From Nicotiana tabacum (Eukaryota > Streptophyta > Magnoliopsida > Solanales > Solanaceae): a stretch of 64,000 nucleotides of DNA. The position numbers and the translations under genes are program-made. The stretch is from the NCBI RefSeq assembly GCF_000715075.1, contig NC_134101.1, positions 195,444,103-195,508,102 on the forward strand, given 5' to 3'. Of the stretch, positions 37,036-47,837 are shown in pieces (position 1 is the first letter of the stretch; each line of letters begins with the position of its first letter). The notes under the pieces were generated by a model that saw only the letters and a program-made list of their open reading frames with translations, searched no databases and was not told where the DNA came from.

Positions 37036-37258
37036 CCGACCCCATATACTGGTAAGTGTTGAGCCTAACCTCGACGAACTAGTGACGAGGCTAAGACAAA
37101 TCACTTACATTAACATGTATGCAATAATAATAATAATAATAACAACAATAATAATAGAAATAATTCAGGTGATTCATTTTAACAGTTGAAACTAACTCAG
37201 CAATCATAACCAATTATTATTTCAATCAATTTTCGTTGCAGCGTGCATAATGAATATC
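37036..37258. mobile_element. LTR-like scrap with short (AAT)n
   Basis: The text 'agcctaacctcg', 'gtgacgaggctaa' resembles the reverse complement of 40150-40220 in the Tekay LTR, so part is probably an inverted LTR fragment. A short (AAT)n/(AAC)n patch lies at 37122-37160. The rest is unassigned. Confidence 0.45.
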
Positions 37259-37362
37259 ATTTGGAAAAAGACTATTAGAAACAGTAGGAAGGAGGAATCT
37301 GAACTACCTTAGCAGCTAGATCTGCTGAATAAGTGGGCGATTCCACTTGTTAAACCTAAGGT
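37259..37362 (+). repeat. First copy of a ~105-bp direct duplication (EPV movement-protein gene)
   Basis: Near-identical to 37520-37624 (an extra 'cc' in the second copy after 'aaaaaga'). Both encode the N-terminal part of the movement protein. The microsatellite lies exactly between the copies. Confidence 0.85.
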
Positions 37363-37375
37363 AATAATAATAATA

Positions 37376-37421
<46 letters not shown>

Positions 37422-37433
37422 TTAATATTCTAC

Positions 37434-37519
<86 letters not shown>
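37363..37519 (+). repeat. (AAT)n microsatellite
   Basis: About 157 bp of nearly pure AAT with one short interruption near 37420-37434. Translating it gives a poly-Ile/Tyr frame on the minus strand, which is not a gene. Confidence 0.95.
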
Positions 37520-37521
<2 letters not shown>

Positions 37522-38129
37522 TTGGAAAAAGACCACTATTAGAAACAGTAGGAAGGAGGAATCTGAACTACCTTAGCAGCTAGATCTGCTGAATAAGTGG
37601 GCGATTCCACTTGTTAAACCTAAGGTTATATACCAATTAGGTACTTTTGAAAAAATATGTTTTAAACAACTGAAGAAACCATGACTATAAATAGCGATCA
37701 TGCTACCTTTAGATTGTTATCTGAGAGTGATTTAGCCCCTTATAAGAAAATACATAGATTTATCCATATAGGTCTAGTACAAGTCGCCTTTAAGCCATTT
37801 ACTTTAAAAGGCTTACTTGAAAGTTTTATAGTAAGTCTCAAAGATGGCAGAAATCAGAACTGGAATAAATCTCTAATAGGGACTGTGCAAACAAGTTTGG
37901 CCTATGGCCTAGTATATTTTAATGCTTATCCCAATTTGAAAATTTCTTTAAGTGATAAAAATTCTTTAAATTCTCTAATATTGAGTATCAAATTGCATAG
38001 GTATGACTATTTGCCTGGATCAGAAGTAATATGCATCAGTTATAGGATTTATTATAAGCCTTTATATACTTTGAATCCTATGTGTGAAATTATCGATTTT
38101 AAAAATGAGACCATTCTAGTAGAAACTAT
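37520..38129 (+). pseudogene. EPV movement-protein fragment
   Basis: 30K-superfamily caulimovirid movement protein. The N-terminal part is encoded in the frame through 37660 (containing WAIPLVKPK and GTFEKI) and has an in-frame stop. A frameshift at about 37680 leads into the open segment 37681-38139, which holds HIGLVQVAFKPFTLKGL, the family's hallmark, and a domain of about 145 residues. The C-terminus is cut by the LTR at 38130; the last codons of the open frame are LTR. The natural product would line plasmodesmata for virus spread. Broken in three ways: stop, frameshift, truncation. Confidence 0.88.
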
Positions 38130-40657
38130 TACAACCTGACCGGTCTTTTTGAGAGTTAGATCCCCGATCCCCTATTAAATTCTTTCCTTGTATCTATTTT
38201 CTGCAATTGTGACTTGCTGGGAGGTTTAATTTTGGTTTTTGAAAATGTTTGGGACACTTAGTCCCTAAATGGAGGTTTAAGCCTTAGGATTTGGATCATG
38301 GTCGAAACTGTGTGAAAACGACTCTAAAATGGAGTTCCATTGATTTTGTTAGCTTGGTTGGGTGATTTTGAGCATAGGGGCATGTCCGAATTGTATTTTG
38401 GAGGACCGTAGCTCATTTAGGCTTGTAATGACGAAAGTCAAATTTTTTGGAATTTTGGACCGGTAGTGGAATTTTGATATCAGGGTCGGATTCCAATTCT
38501 GAAGATTTGAGTAGGTCCGCAGTATGGATTATGACTAGTGTGCAAAATTGGGGGTCAATCGGATGTGGTTTGATAGGTTTTGGCATCGGTTGTCGAATTT
38601 GGAAAATCCTAAGTTCTTTAAGTTGAATCAGAGGATACTTCATGATTTTAGCGTTGTTTGATGTGGTTTGAAGGCTCGACTATATCCGTATTGTGTTTTA
38701 AGATTTGTAGGTATGTTTGGTTGAGGTCCGGGGGACCTCAGGTGAGTTTCAGGTGCTTAACGGGTTGGTTTGAGACTTAGGATAATGGTTGAAGTTGATG
38801 TATCTGGTGTAATCGCACCTGCGCACATTAGGCCATAGGTGCGGTGCTGCAGAAGTGGCAATGGAATTGCATATATGGATATGGGCCTTGTCCAGCTGGG
38901 CCACATGTGATGTGAGGGGTCCACAAAAGCTGTTAGGGACCGCAGAAGCAGGCTCGCAGGTGCAGTCCAATGCTCGTAGATGCGATCCCAGCCCAATTAA
39001 GTTTATTTTGGACTTGCGATGGTCCTTCCGGAGGAGTGGGGCCGCAGATGCGAGCAAGTAGTCGCAGGTGCGGTTTAACTGGCAGTAAAAGGGGCTAAAT
39101 CGAGGGTTTGTTTCATTTCTCCATTTTTGGACTTGGGAGCTCGGAAATTGGTGATTCTTTGAGGGATTTTAAGAGAGAACTTTGGGGTAACGATTCATTT
39201 CTCCATTTATTTTTGGATTTGGATTGAAAAGTTGAGAAAATGGGGGAAAAGTTCCCCAACCGAAATTCTATGTTTTGAGTGGGATTTGGATATCGAATTT
39301 GGATAATTTTTGTACGAGTGAACTCGTGAGTGAATGGGTGTTCATATTTGGTAACTATTACCTAATTTCGAGACATGGGCCCGGGGAGGCTTCTTGGGTG
39401 ATTTTCCAATTTCTTACCTTAGCTTTGATTTCAATAGCTAGATTAGTTTCTTGTAGTTGTATTTATGTTATGTAATTGATTTTGGCTAGATTTGGGCCAT
39501 TCTGAGTCGGATATTCGTGGAAAGAGCATTGTGACAGATTGAATTGAGCTTGGTTTGAGGTAAGTGACTTGCCTAACCTTGTGTGGGGGAACTCCCCTTA
39601 GGATTTGGTACTGTTTGATATATAAGTGTGTACGTGAGGTGACGAGTACGTATGTGGGGTATTTGTTGTCAAACTCCGTTTTTCACTAAGTCATAACATG
39701 TTTTCTCCTTATTTGAAGTATACTAACATATGTAACTATCCCGTTTAGATTAGAATAGCATGCCTACATGTTTTAACTGTATATTTGAACTCTGTGCAGC
39801 ATATTTAGTGAACTTTTCGGCCTTTCTTGACATGCACTTAGTCTAAACTATAGGTTCTATTGTTGTAACTATTATTCCTGTTGGTTGAGGCGCATATTTA
39901 CTTTGAGACTACGGGATGGTATTCTGGGAGATCCTTCGGTTCTACATATTTGCTTTGGGACTACGAAATGGTATTCCAGGAGATCTCCCTGCACATTTAC
40001 GTTTGGGACTACGAGACGTTATTCGGGAGATCCCCTATTGTTATCTCTAAGTTCTAAGTTGTTGTCTTTCATTGGTTCTATTTTGGTTAGATTCTCGTAA
40101 TTATTTTTGCCGCGATATTTCATTCTATCTTATTTCATTATATATATACCAGTAGGGCCCTGACCTGATCTCGTCACTACTCGACCGAGGTTAGGCTTGG
40201 CACTTATTGGGTACCGTTGTGGTGTACTCATGCCCTTTACTACACATATTTTTTATGTGTAGATCCTGATTTATCTTACCAGCCTCATCACTAGTTGCAG
40301 TCGCTACTGCTTTTTGGAGGATTCAGGGTACATTTGCCCACGCCCGCCGATCCTCAGAGTCCCCTCTATCTCCCTATGTTCATTTTTCCTTCTTTCTATA
40401 GAGATGATGTATAGAACAGTTATGACTTCATAGAAGCTTGTGACTTACGGTATTCTGGGTTTTTGTAATTATTTGGTACATCTCAGAGGTGAAAATTGCA
40501 TATGCTGAGTGGCATTCAGGTACTTATTAGACGTTTGTTACTATTATTAGTTAATGTTCATGCTTTTACTTTATTTCCACAAAGTGTTAGGCTTACGTAG
40601 TTGTAGAGACTAGGTGTTTTCACGACCACTCACAGAGGGAGAAATTGTGTCGTGACA
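38130..40657 (+). mobile_element. 5' LTR of the second Tekay element (2.5 kb)
   Basis: The start (acaacctgaccggtc) is a decayed form of the family start; the end gtcgtgaca lies directly before the primer site. Landmarks: CCGCAG-type island 38810-39080, donor-like GAG|GTAAGT (intron side at 39560), stem-loop 39631-39654, three ~50-bp 'gactacg...ggagatc' repeats at 39900-40035, and a perfect 9-bp hairpin at 40240-40262. Confidence 0.87.
38810..39080 (+). repeat. Palindromic island, CCGCAGAAGCGG type, partly decayed
   Basis: Words such as 'cgcaggtgcgg' and 'gccgcagatgcgag' at irregular 15-40-bp spacing, 0.68-0.95 kb into the LTR. More decayed than the 27.6-kb copy. Confidence 0.7.
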
Positions 40658-40858
40658 AGTTGGTATCAGAGCTCTAGGTTCTTAGGAGTCGTGAGTCACA
40701 AGTCGGTTTATTAGAGTCTCGCAGATCGGTACGCAGACGTCTGTACTTATCTTCAGGAGGCTATGGAACTGCTAGGAAAATTACATTTCATTTGATTACT
40801 TGTCGTGTGAGATTATTGACTTAGAAATTCTAAACTTCTGTCTTCTATTCTCTCACAG
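39560..40858 (+). promoter_or_regulatory. Candidate intron: LTR donor to acceptor at gag ATG
   Basis: Donor GAG|GTAAGT at 39560 in the LTR; acceptor is a pyrimidine run ending cacag at 40858, directly before the gag ATG at 40859. Splicing would remove the rest of the LTR and the primer site and put a short 5' UTR onto gag. The donor is present in all LTRs that reach this point. A second possible acceptor (tatgtgtag) ends at 40262. Prediction only. Confidence 0.45.
40658..40673 (+). promoter_or_regulatory. Primer binding site (initiator Met tRNA)
   Basis: tggtatcagagc starts 4 bases after the LTR end; intact. Confidence 0.88.
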
Positions 40859-42150
40859 ATGGTGAGGAAACATGTATCTGGAGATGACCAGGCACCTGTG
40901 TTCCCTATTAGATCTGCCAGAGGCCAAGGCCAGGGTGCAGGCCAAGGATGCACACGCAGTGTAGCTAGAGCACCCGAGTGAGCTGCTATCGAGGAGCCAC
41001 CAGTAGTACCGTTAGAGTACAGGCACCTAAAACGCCCATTACTACTACTCCAGCCTTTCAGGGGACCCTTGCAAAGTTCATAAGCATGTATAGTACTCTA
41101 GCTCAGGCAGTGTTGATTCCCCTTGCTCCATCCACATCTCAGGCTGGAGCAGGAGCACAAACTCATGTCGCCCGCACTCCCAAGCAGCAGGTTCAAGTTG
41201 ATCAGATTCCAGAGGTTATACCAGTACCACTTGTAGCCTCAGCTCAGCCCAAGGGTAGGGTAGCAATCTTTGAGGAGGAGTAGCGTAGGCTCGAGAGGTA
41301 GAAGAAATACGACCCTCATACATTCAGTGGTCTAGCATCAGAGGACGCTCAAGGATTTCTGGAGGAGTGCCACCGTATCCTCCACACTATGGGCATAACA
41401 CAGTCGAGTGGGGTTTCTTTCATTGCTTTCCAATTGTGAGGAGCAACCTATCAATGGTGGCGTACTTATGAGTTGGACACTCTGACTGAGGTAGCTTCCC
41501 TTCCATGGACTTCGTTCTTGGAAATGTTTTTGAGAGAGTATGTCCCTCAAAGCCTCAAGGACGCATGGCGCAAGAGCTTGAGCAGTTGCACCAGGGTGCT
41601 ATGACTGTTTCAGAGTATGCATTCCGTTTCAGTGACTTGGCTAGACATACACGGGCCTTGATTTCTACAGTTCGAGAAAGGGTGTCTATTTATTAAGAGA
41701 CTCATTCCCAGCATCAGGACTAGCATGGCCCGGGAGTTAGAAATGGATATCTCGTATCGGCATGTGGTGAGTATTGCTAGGAGAGTAGAAGGCATGCTTG
41801 CTCGGGATATGGAGGAGAGAGAGGCCAATAGGTCTCGAGTGTCATGCCATTATTCTAGTGCCCGTGCCCCAGCTATAGTTCATCATGGTAGGGGTTATGT
41901 GACTCTCTCCATTAATTCAGCTCTTCCAGCCGCCAGTGGTATTTAGGCTCCTCCTAAACCTCAGGAGCCTTATTATGCACCTCTAGTATCTAGTGTGCCT
42001 ATTGTATGGGGTACTATCAGTGGTCAATCCAGCAGACCTGGCCCAAAATTAGCCATAGCCGCTACGTCCTCCCAGAGCTTATTTTGAGTATGGCGACACT
42101 CGCCATATGGTGAGGGATTGCCCCAGACGTAGGAGGGGTGGACCTCCACA
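40859..42150 (+). pseudogene. gag: Gag of the second Tekay element
   Basis: Starts at ATG 40859 (MVRKHVSGDDQAPVF), the only Met placed right after the pyrimidine-rich leader. Recognisable: a Gln/Ala-rich N-terminus, 'FSGLASEDAQGFLEECHRIL', 'GATYQWWRTYEL', an 'LREYVPQSL' capsid block, and a zinc knuckle near 42080-42130 with both front Cys changed to Tyr (YFEYGDTRHMVRDCP). At least six stops and several frameshifts, for example TGA for CGA in 'FQLRGA' and TAG for CAG after EEE at 41281. Dead copy. Confidence 0.85.
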
Positions 42151-42289
42151 AATTTCATAGCCACAGAGTGCTCCACCAGGTCTTTAGGCTATGATTATAG
42201 CACCAACTGCCACCCCACATGCTCAGCCAGCCCGAGGTGGGAGGTCGGGGAGGTAGAGGCCTCCTTAGAAGGGGAGGCTAGGCTAGATA

Positions 42290-42995
42290 CTATGCCCTTC
42301 ATGCTTGTACAGAGGCTGTTGCTTCCAATTTTATCATTACATGTATTGTTCCGGTCTTTCCTAGAGATACATCGGTTCTATTCGATCCAGGCTCCACTTA
42401 TTATTATGTGTCATCATATTTTGCCATGCATTGGGCGTATCTTGGGATTCTTTGAGTTCTCTTGTATATGTGTATACTCCTGTAGTAGATTCTCTTGTTG
42501 TGGACCACATGTATCGGTCGTGTTTGATTACTCTTAGTGGTTTTAAAACCAGCGCCGATCTATCATTGTTTAGCGATTTTGATGTTATCTTGGGCATGGA
42601 CTGGTTGTCGCCCTATTATGCTATTCTTGATTGTCACGCCAAGGCTGTAATGCTGGCTATGCCAGGTTTTTTGCGATTAGAGTGGAGGGGTACCTTAGAT
42701 TACACTCCCAATAGAGTTATTTCATTTCTTAAAGCTCAACGAATGGTTGAGAAGGGGTGTGACTCATATCTAGCATATGTGAGAGATGTCAGTATTGATA
42801 CCTTTACAGTTGATTCAGTCCCAGTAGTGGGGGATTTCCCTGATGTGTTTCCAGTTGATCTTCCAGTCATGCCGCCCGATAGAGATATTGATATTTTGAT
42901 TGATTTGTCGTCGGGTTGTCAGCCCATATCTATTCCTCTTTATCGTATGGCCCCTCTTGAGTTGAAGGAACAACTGCAGGAAATTGCTTGATAAG
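42290..42995 (+). pseudogene. Protease of the second Tekay element
   Basis: The active-site region near 42390 is out of frame with what follows. The open stretch 42431-42991 contains 'DFDVILGMDWLSPYYAILDC', 'RVISFLKAQRMVEKGC' and 'FPDVFPVDLPVMPPDRDIDI', with the GMDWL box intact (unlike the first element). A frameshift near 42985 separates it from RT. Confidence 0.85.
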
Positions 42996-44150
42996 GACTT
43001 CATTCGGCCTAGTGTGTCACCTTGGGGTGCACCGGTCTTGTTTGTGAAGAAAAAGGATTGTTATATGCGTATGTACATTAATTATCGCCAGCTGAACAAA
43101 GTTACAATGAAGAAACGATATCCTTTGCCTCATATTGATGACCTATTTCATCAGCTATAGGGTGCCCGAGTGTTTTGCAAGATTGAATTGCGTTCAGGTT
43201 ATCATCAGTTGAAGATTCGGGAGACATCCCGAAGACTGCTTTCGGGACACGGTATGGTCATTACGAGTTCCTTGTGATGTCATTTGGGCTGACTAACGCC
43301 CCAACATCATTTGTGTATTTGATGTACAATATATTTTGGCCTTATCTTGACTCATTCGTCATTGTCTTTATTGACGACATTCTGGTGTACTCCCAAAGTA
43401 GGGAGGATCATGAGCAACACCTGAGGTCAGTGCTTCAGACCTTGAGATAAAAGAAGTTATATGCAAAGTTCTCAAACTGCGAGTTTTGTTGGAATCTGTG
43501 GCATTCTTGGGTCACGTAGTGTCGGGTGAAGGAATTAAGGTGGATCCAAATAAGGTGGAAGCAATGCAGAGTTGGCCCAGACCGTCCACAACTATAGAGA
43601 TCCAGAGCTTCCTTAGTTTAGAGGGGTATTACTATCAATTTGTTGAGGGGTCCTCATCTGTTACAGCGCCTATGACCAGGCTGACCCAGAAGGGCGCTCC
43701 GTTTAGATGTACAGAGGAGTGTAAGGAGAGCTTCCAAAAGCTCAAGATAGCTTTGACTACAACCCCAGTATTGGTATTGCCTTCAGGTTCGGGGTCTTAT
43801 ACTGCTTATTGTTATATATCATGAGATTGCCTCGATGCGATGTTGATGCAAGACCGTAGGGTGATTTCCTACTCATCCAGACAGCTGAAGGTGCATGAGA
43901 AGAACTATCATATCGACGACCTTGAGTTAGCTGCTATTTTTCATGCCTTGAAGATTTGGAGGCACTATTTGTATGGTGTCCCTTGTGAGATCTGCACTGA
44001 TCTTCGGAGTGTGCAACATTTGTTTAAGCAGAAGGATCATAATTTGCATTAGAGGAGGTAGTTAGAGCTGCTTAAGGATTATGATATCACCATTTTGTAC
44101 CACTCGGCGAAGGCCAATATGGTGGCCGATGCTCTGAGTTGCCGGGCAGA
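42996..44150 (+). pseudogene. RT-RNase H of the second Tekay element
   Basis: '[19 protein letters not shown]', '[20 protein letters not shown]', '[11 protein letters not shown]', '[12 protein letters not shown]', catalytic FIDD at 43367-43378, '[13 protein letters not shown]', then RNase H 'NYHIDDLELAAIFHALK'. Several stops and frameshifts (about 43160, 43230, 43447, 43470, 43822, 44050). Stops in place of CAG or TGG predominate. Confidence 0.88.
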
Positions 44151-44731
44151 GAGTTTGGGGAGTTTAGCATATCTACTAGCAGCAGAAAGGCCCATGGTGT
44201 TGGATGTTCAGGCCTTAGCTAGGCCATTTATGAGAATAGATATTTCTGAGCCTAGTCGAGTATTGGCTTGTGTGGTCTCTCGATCTTCTAGTTATGATCG
44301 TATCAGGGAGCATTAGTATGATGACCCCCATCTGCTTGTCCTTAGGGACACAGTCCAGTGCGGTGATGCTAAGGAGGTCACTATTGGGGAGGATGGTGCA
44401 TTAAGGATGTAGGGACGTCTATGTGTGCCTAATGTAGATGGTTTGCGTGAGTTGATTCTTCAGGATGCTCATAGCTCGCAATAATCTATTTATCCGGGTG
44501 TTGCGAAGATGTATCAACACCTGAGACAAAATTCTTGGTGGAGAAGGATGAAGAAGGACATAGTAGACTATCTGGCTAGATGTCTAAATTGCCAGCATGT
44601 GAAGTATGAGCATTAGCGACCGGGTGGATTGCTTCAGAAGTTAGAGATTCTGGAGTGGAAATAGGAGCGGATCACTATGAGTTCCATTGTTGGGCTCCCA
44701 CAGACTCAACGAAAGTTTGATGCAGTATGGG
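44151..44731 (+). pseudogene. Integrase N-terminal part, ending at the array
   Basis: The zinc-binding end is recognisable ('[19 protein letters not shown]', 'WWRRMKKDIVDYLARCLNCQ') and runs into the start of the catalytic core ('VGLPQTQRKFDAVWV') at 44731, where array unit 1 begins. Stops include TAG for CAG (EHQYDD, EHQRPGG) and TAG for TGG (WKWER). No DDE core remains downstream, so the rest of this element has been lost or displaced. Confidence 0.85.
44605..44731 (+). repeat. Ancestral copy of the 127-bp integrase module
   Basis: tatgagcattagcgaccggg to gtatggg is the stretch of integrase that reappears between array units at 47711-47837, 50821-50947, 53714-53840, 56825-56875 (76 bp deleted) and 59883-60009. 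Here it is still attached to upstream integrase. Confidence 0.9.
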
Positions 44732-47700
44732 TGATGTCGCCCCGTTTTCTCGTAAAAACGGGCTTCAACGTGTGACAACTCTTTTAAATGGGTATTAAAA
44801 GAGAAAAGTCACCGCCTGACGGATTAAGGTGTGTTAAGGCACCTATTTGCAGATAACTTTGTCTAACTAATTTAGGTCACCAAAGATCGGGTAAGGGCTC
44901 GAAATCACCTCGAAGAGAAGGTGATAGGTACTCTTCGAAGTCCATAAATGTGGCTCCCGTTTGAACTCAATTATATGAATTAGTCTAGGATATCAAATAC
45001 ATGAAAAACAAGGAATTTGGGAAGTTCATTATTAAACACAAATAATTGATGAAAGACAAGATGGGGGGGGGGGGGTCCTAAGGTTTTTAACCTAATGGAT
45101 CACCCCGTGCAACATAAATAATATTTTGTAACTCCCTCAAGGTGGGGTTTTACTCATATTATTCAGCAGGCACAGACTATCATCCCCTACTACCCAATTA
45201 CTATCTTTAAGTTGTTTACCAAAAACGTACTAGTCAATTCTATGTCGTACCCTACGCATGCACTACCCTTCGCATGCCTATGGCCCATGAGGCATTTTGA
45301 CCTCTATCTCAGGGTGGTTCTAGATTTTAACATAGGATGCTCAAAAAATGAAAAATACTAGGCGACATACAAAAACATTCTGGACTTTCACTTATAAGCA
45401 AATAAGGCTTAAGTTGGCCTCCACACTTAGACAACAAATGCACGCAATACCTGATTAATAAAGACAGTTGCAAATTTTAACAAGTTAAGGTTGCATAAAC
45501 TTATAGGCAAGATCTCTATGTGAATCTGGATTTAATGAGCAAGCAGTTTACAATCTCTGAAACCTACATGGTTGCCTACTGATTACAGGTATAAGAGATT
45601 AAATCTATAGGCATGATATCTAAGCATTTTATGTAGTAACTAATAATGGTGATCGCATGATTATATTGAGAATTGGTTAATTGAATCCTATAGGCATGGT
45701 TTCTAGCGACGATGATTAGCACAACTTTGAAGGCTATTAAAGAAATGCGTAGGACACTTAATTAAACTGATTCAGACCCTATAGGCATGAGTTCTATAAT
45801 CAAAACTGATTTTAGATCCTCTAGGCACGATTTCTATAATTAAAACTGATTTTTAGATGTTATAGGCATGATTTCTATAATTAAAACTGATTTTTAGATA
45901 CTATAGGCATGATTTCTAACAAGCAGGCATAAAACATATTTGATACAAGTGATGAACCTATAGGCAGAATTTCTACAATGACTGGAAAGTAACACGTTTT
46001 GAGCAATGATGAATACCTATAGGCATGATTTCTAACACATGATAGCTGAACATGTTTGAACATAATAGAATATTTTAACTAGGTAATGGACTTATAAGCA
46101 GCATCTCTACCTATTTCAGTGCAAGTATAGGATAAAAGCCCCTTCCCCTATTTCACTAATACCCCAAAATGGTATTGCAAGAATTATTACAGACCCAGAA
46201 TAAATAGAATAAATTACAAAGTAGAATAACTATATGGAGCCTATAGCAGGCCCAAAAGTACATCTGGCCAGGCCAGGCCTTCATTCTCACAGTTTTCAAC
46301 AGCCTCAAAAATTACATGTTCATAGACATAAGGCAGCTTGGGCTTGGGGGATTCCCCCAGTGGTCTTAAAACTGAGTTGAGCATATAGAACCAAGACCCG
46401 AGTGTGTCAGAGTTCCCAAGGGCTTCAAGAACCAAGGGTAGTGCTCACACTAGGGAGGTTGACAAAGATAATTCAGAGGAAAAACTAGGGACCAAGTCCT
46501 AGTGTGTCAGAGTTCACAAGGGCCTCAATTGGACCTCGAGAAGTGCTCACACTATGGAAGTCAAAGGACAGGACCTAAGTAGCCTTGACTTTCAACCGAC
46601 TATGAATGGGATTCAAAGAACTTAGGTGACAGGTGAAAGAAAGGCCCAAAATTAAGAAACAGGAACTAAAGGTTGTTAACATACACAACCAAATTGAGCG
46701 AACCAGGCAGACAGTTGATTAAATCATAGAACTAAAATAACAAGCTTAATGCAAACTGAGAAAATAGGTTCAACACTTAGCATAGAAGCAGTCACATGCT
46801 AAAAAAGTTAAGGAAAGGACGTATTTGTAGTATTGATAAGGATTATTACACACAAATGCACATTACTAGACAGGTTGAAACATAGTTAGAAATTATGCTA
46901 AGTATATAAGAAACAAGGCAGCATTGTGATAAGCTAAGTAATCATAGAAGGAATAGGGCATCATGTTAGTACAGGGGCAAGATCACAGACACATAACATA
47001 TGCCAGAACATCTCTATGGAAATTCTGGATAGAATGGAAGATAAAGTCATGTCAATTAACAGATATGTGCATTCAAGCATTGTTATAAAGGTCTAATTAA
47101 CAGAAGATGATCCAGTTTGCGCCAATGGTTTAGCCAAACGCCTCAAAGTAACAATTCAAACATGCTGAGGCAACTGTTCTAAATCACAAAAAAATACTAA
47201 AGGGGTATGGGATCGATTGAGCATGCTGAGTGATATAATGGTAGAGAGGAAAATTATTACTATCACTAAAAGTCTTAACATAGGTTACTACAGATGTGAG
47301 CCCTTCATCATAGAGATTCTAATCAAGTGAATAGAATCATGAATATTCAGGTGTTAACACACTAACTAAACAGTCTTAGGAAGATTCAGATTACCCAATT
47401 AGGCATAGATAATCTCAAAATTAGTAGCATGCAGAAGTTAACAGAGTGATGCTTATAAGGATGAAATTTTCAAAAAAGTCAAGTAACTCACCAGTTAAAT
47501 GAAAATGCAATAAAGAACAAAAATCCGCACTATTTTGAACGTCAATGAGAAGCAATAACCCCAGAATTTAACGGCCTTGGCTTTCATCCGGCAAAATCTT
47601 AAGTATAGAACGAAATAACAGAGTAAAGCCTTTAGATCTAGTGAAGTTATAGTAATTCCAAAGTCCGTCCTTAAGGGAATGGGGGAAGGGATTTATATAG

Positions 47701-47837
47701 TGGTAGAAATTATGAGCATCAATGACCGGGTGGATTGCTTCAGAAGTTAGAGATTCCAGGGTGGAAATGGGAGCGAATCACTATGCATTCCGTTGTTGGG
47801 CTCCCACAGACTCAACGGACGTTTGATGCAATATGGG
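44732..47837. repeat. Array unit 1 (3106 bp)
   Basis: Begins TGATGTCGCCCCGTTTTC and ends with a 127-bp integrase module. Contents in order: 'cacctaacgg'-type opening, a G-run (about 45063-45075), the TATAGGCATG subrepeat zone (45500-46120), a middle non-coding block, a minus-strand TATA-like tttatatag (47692-47700), then the integrase module. Its opening is the most diverged of the first five units; its end matches unit 3. Confidence 0.9.
45500..46120 (+). repeat. TATAGGCATG subrepeats inside array units (unit 1 copy)
   Basis: About eleven copies of a core close to CTATAGGCATGATTTCTA, 40-70 bp apart, some in larger duplicated blocks of ~50 bp ('ataattaaaactgattttta'). The same zone recurs at 48610-49220, 51715-52100, 54615-55220, 57650-58220 and 60780-61118. 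Confidence 0.85.

Noticed and set aside
37309..37536. Minus-strand frame of Ile and Tyr
   Set aside because: Translation of the (AAT)n tract.
45881..46063. 60-codon minus-strand frame recurring at 48994 and 54997
   Set aside because: It translates the TATAGGCATG subrepeats; not conserved as a frame in units 3, 5 or 6.
45500..46120. CRISPR-like spacing of short repeats
   Set aside because: Eukaryotic nuclear context, degenerate cores, spacers that are themselves related and no cas genes.
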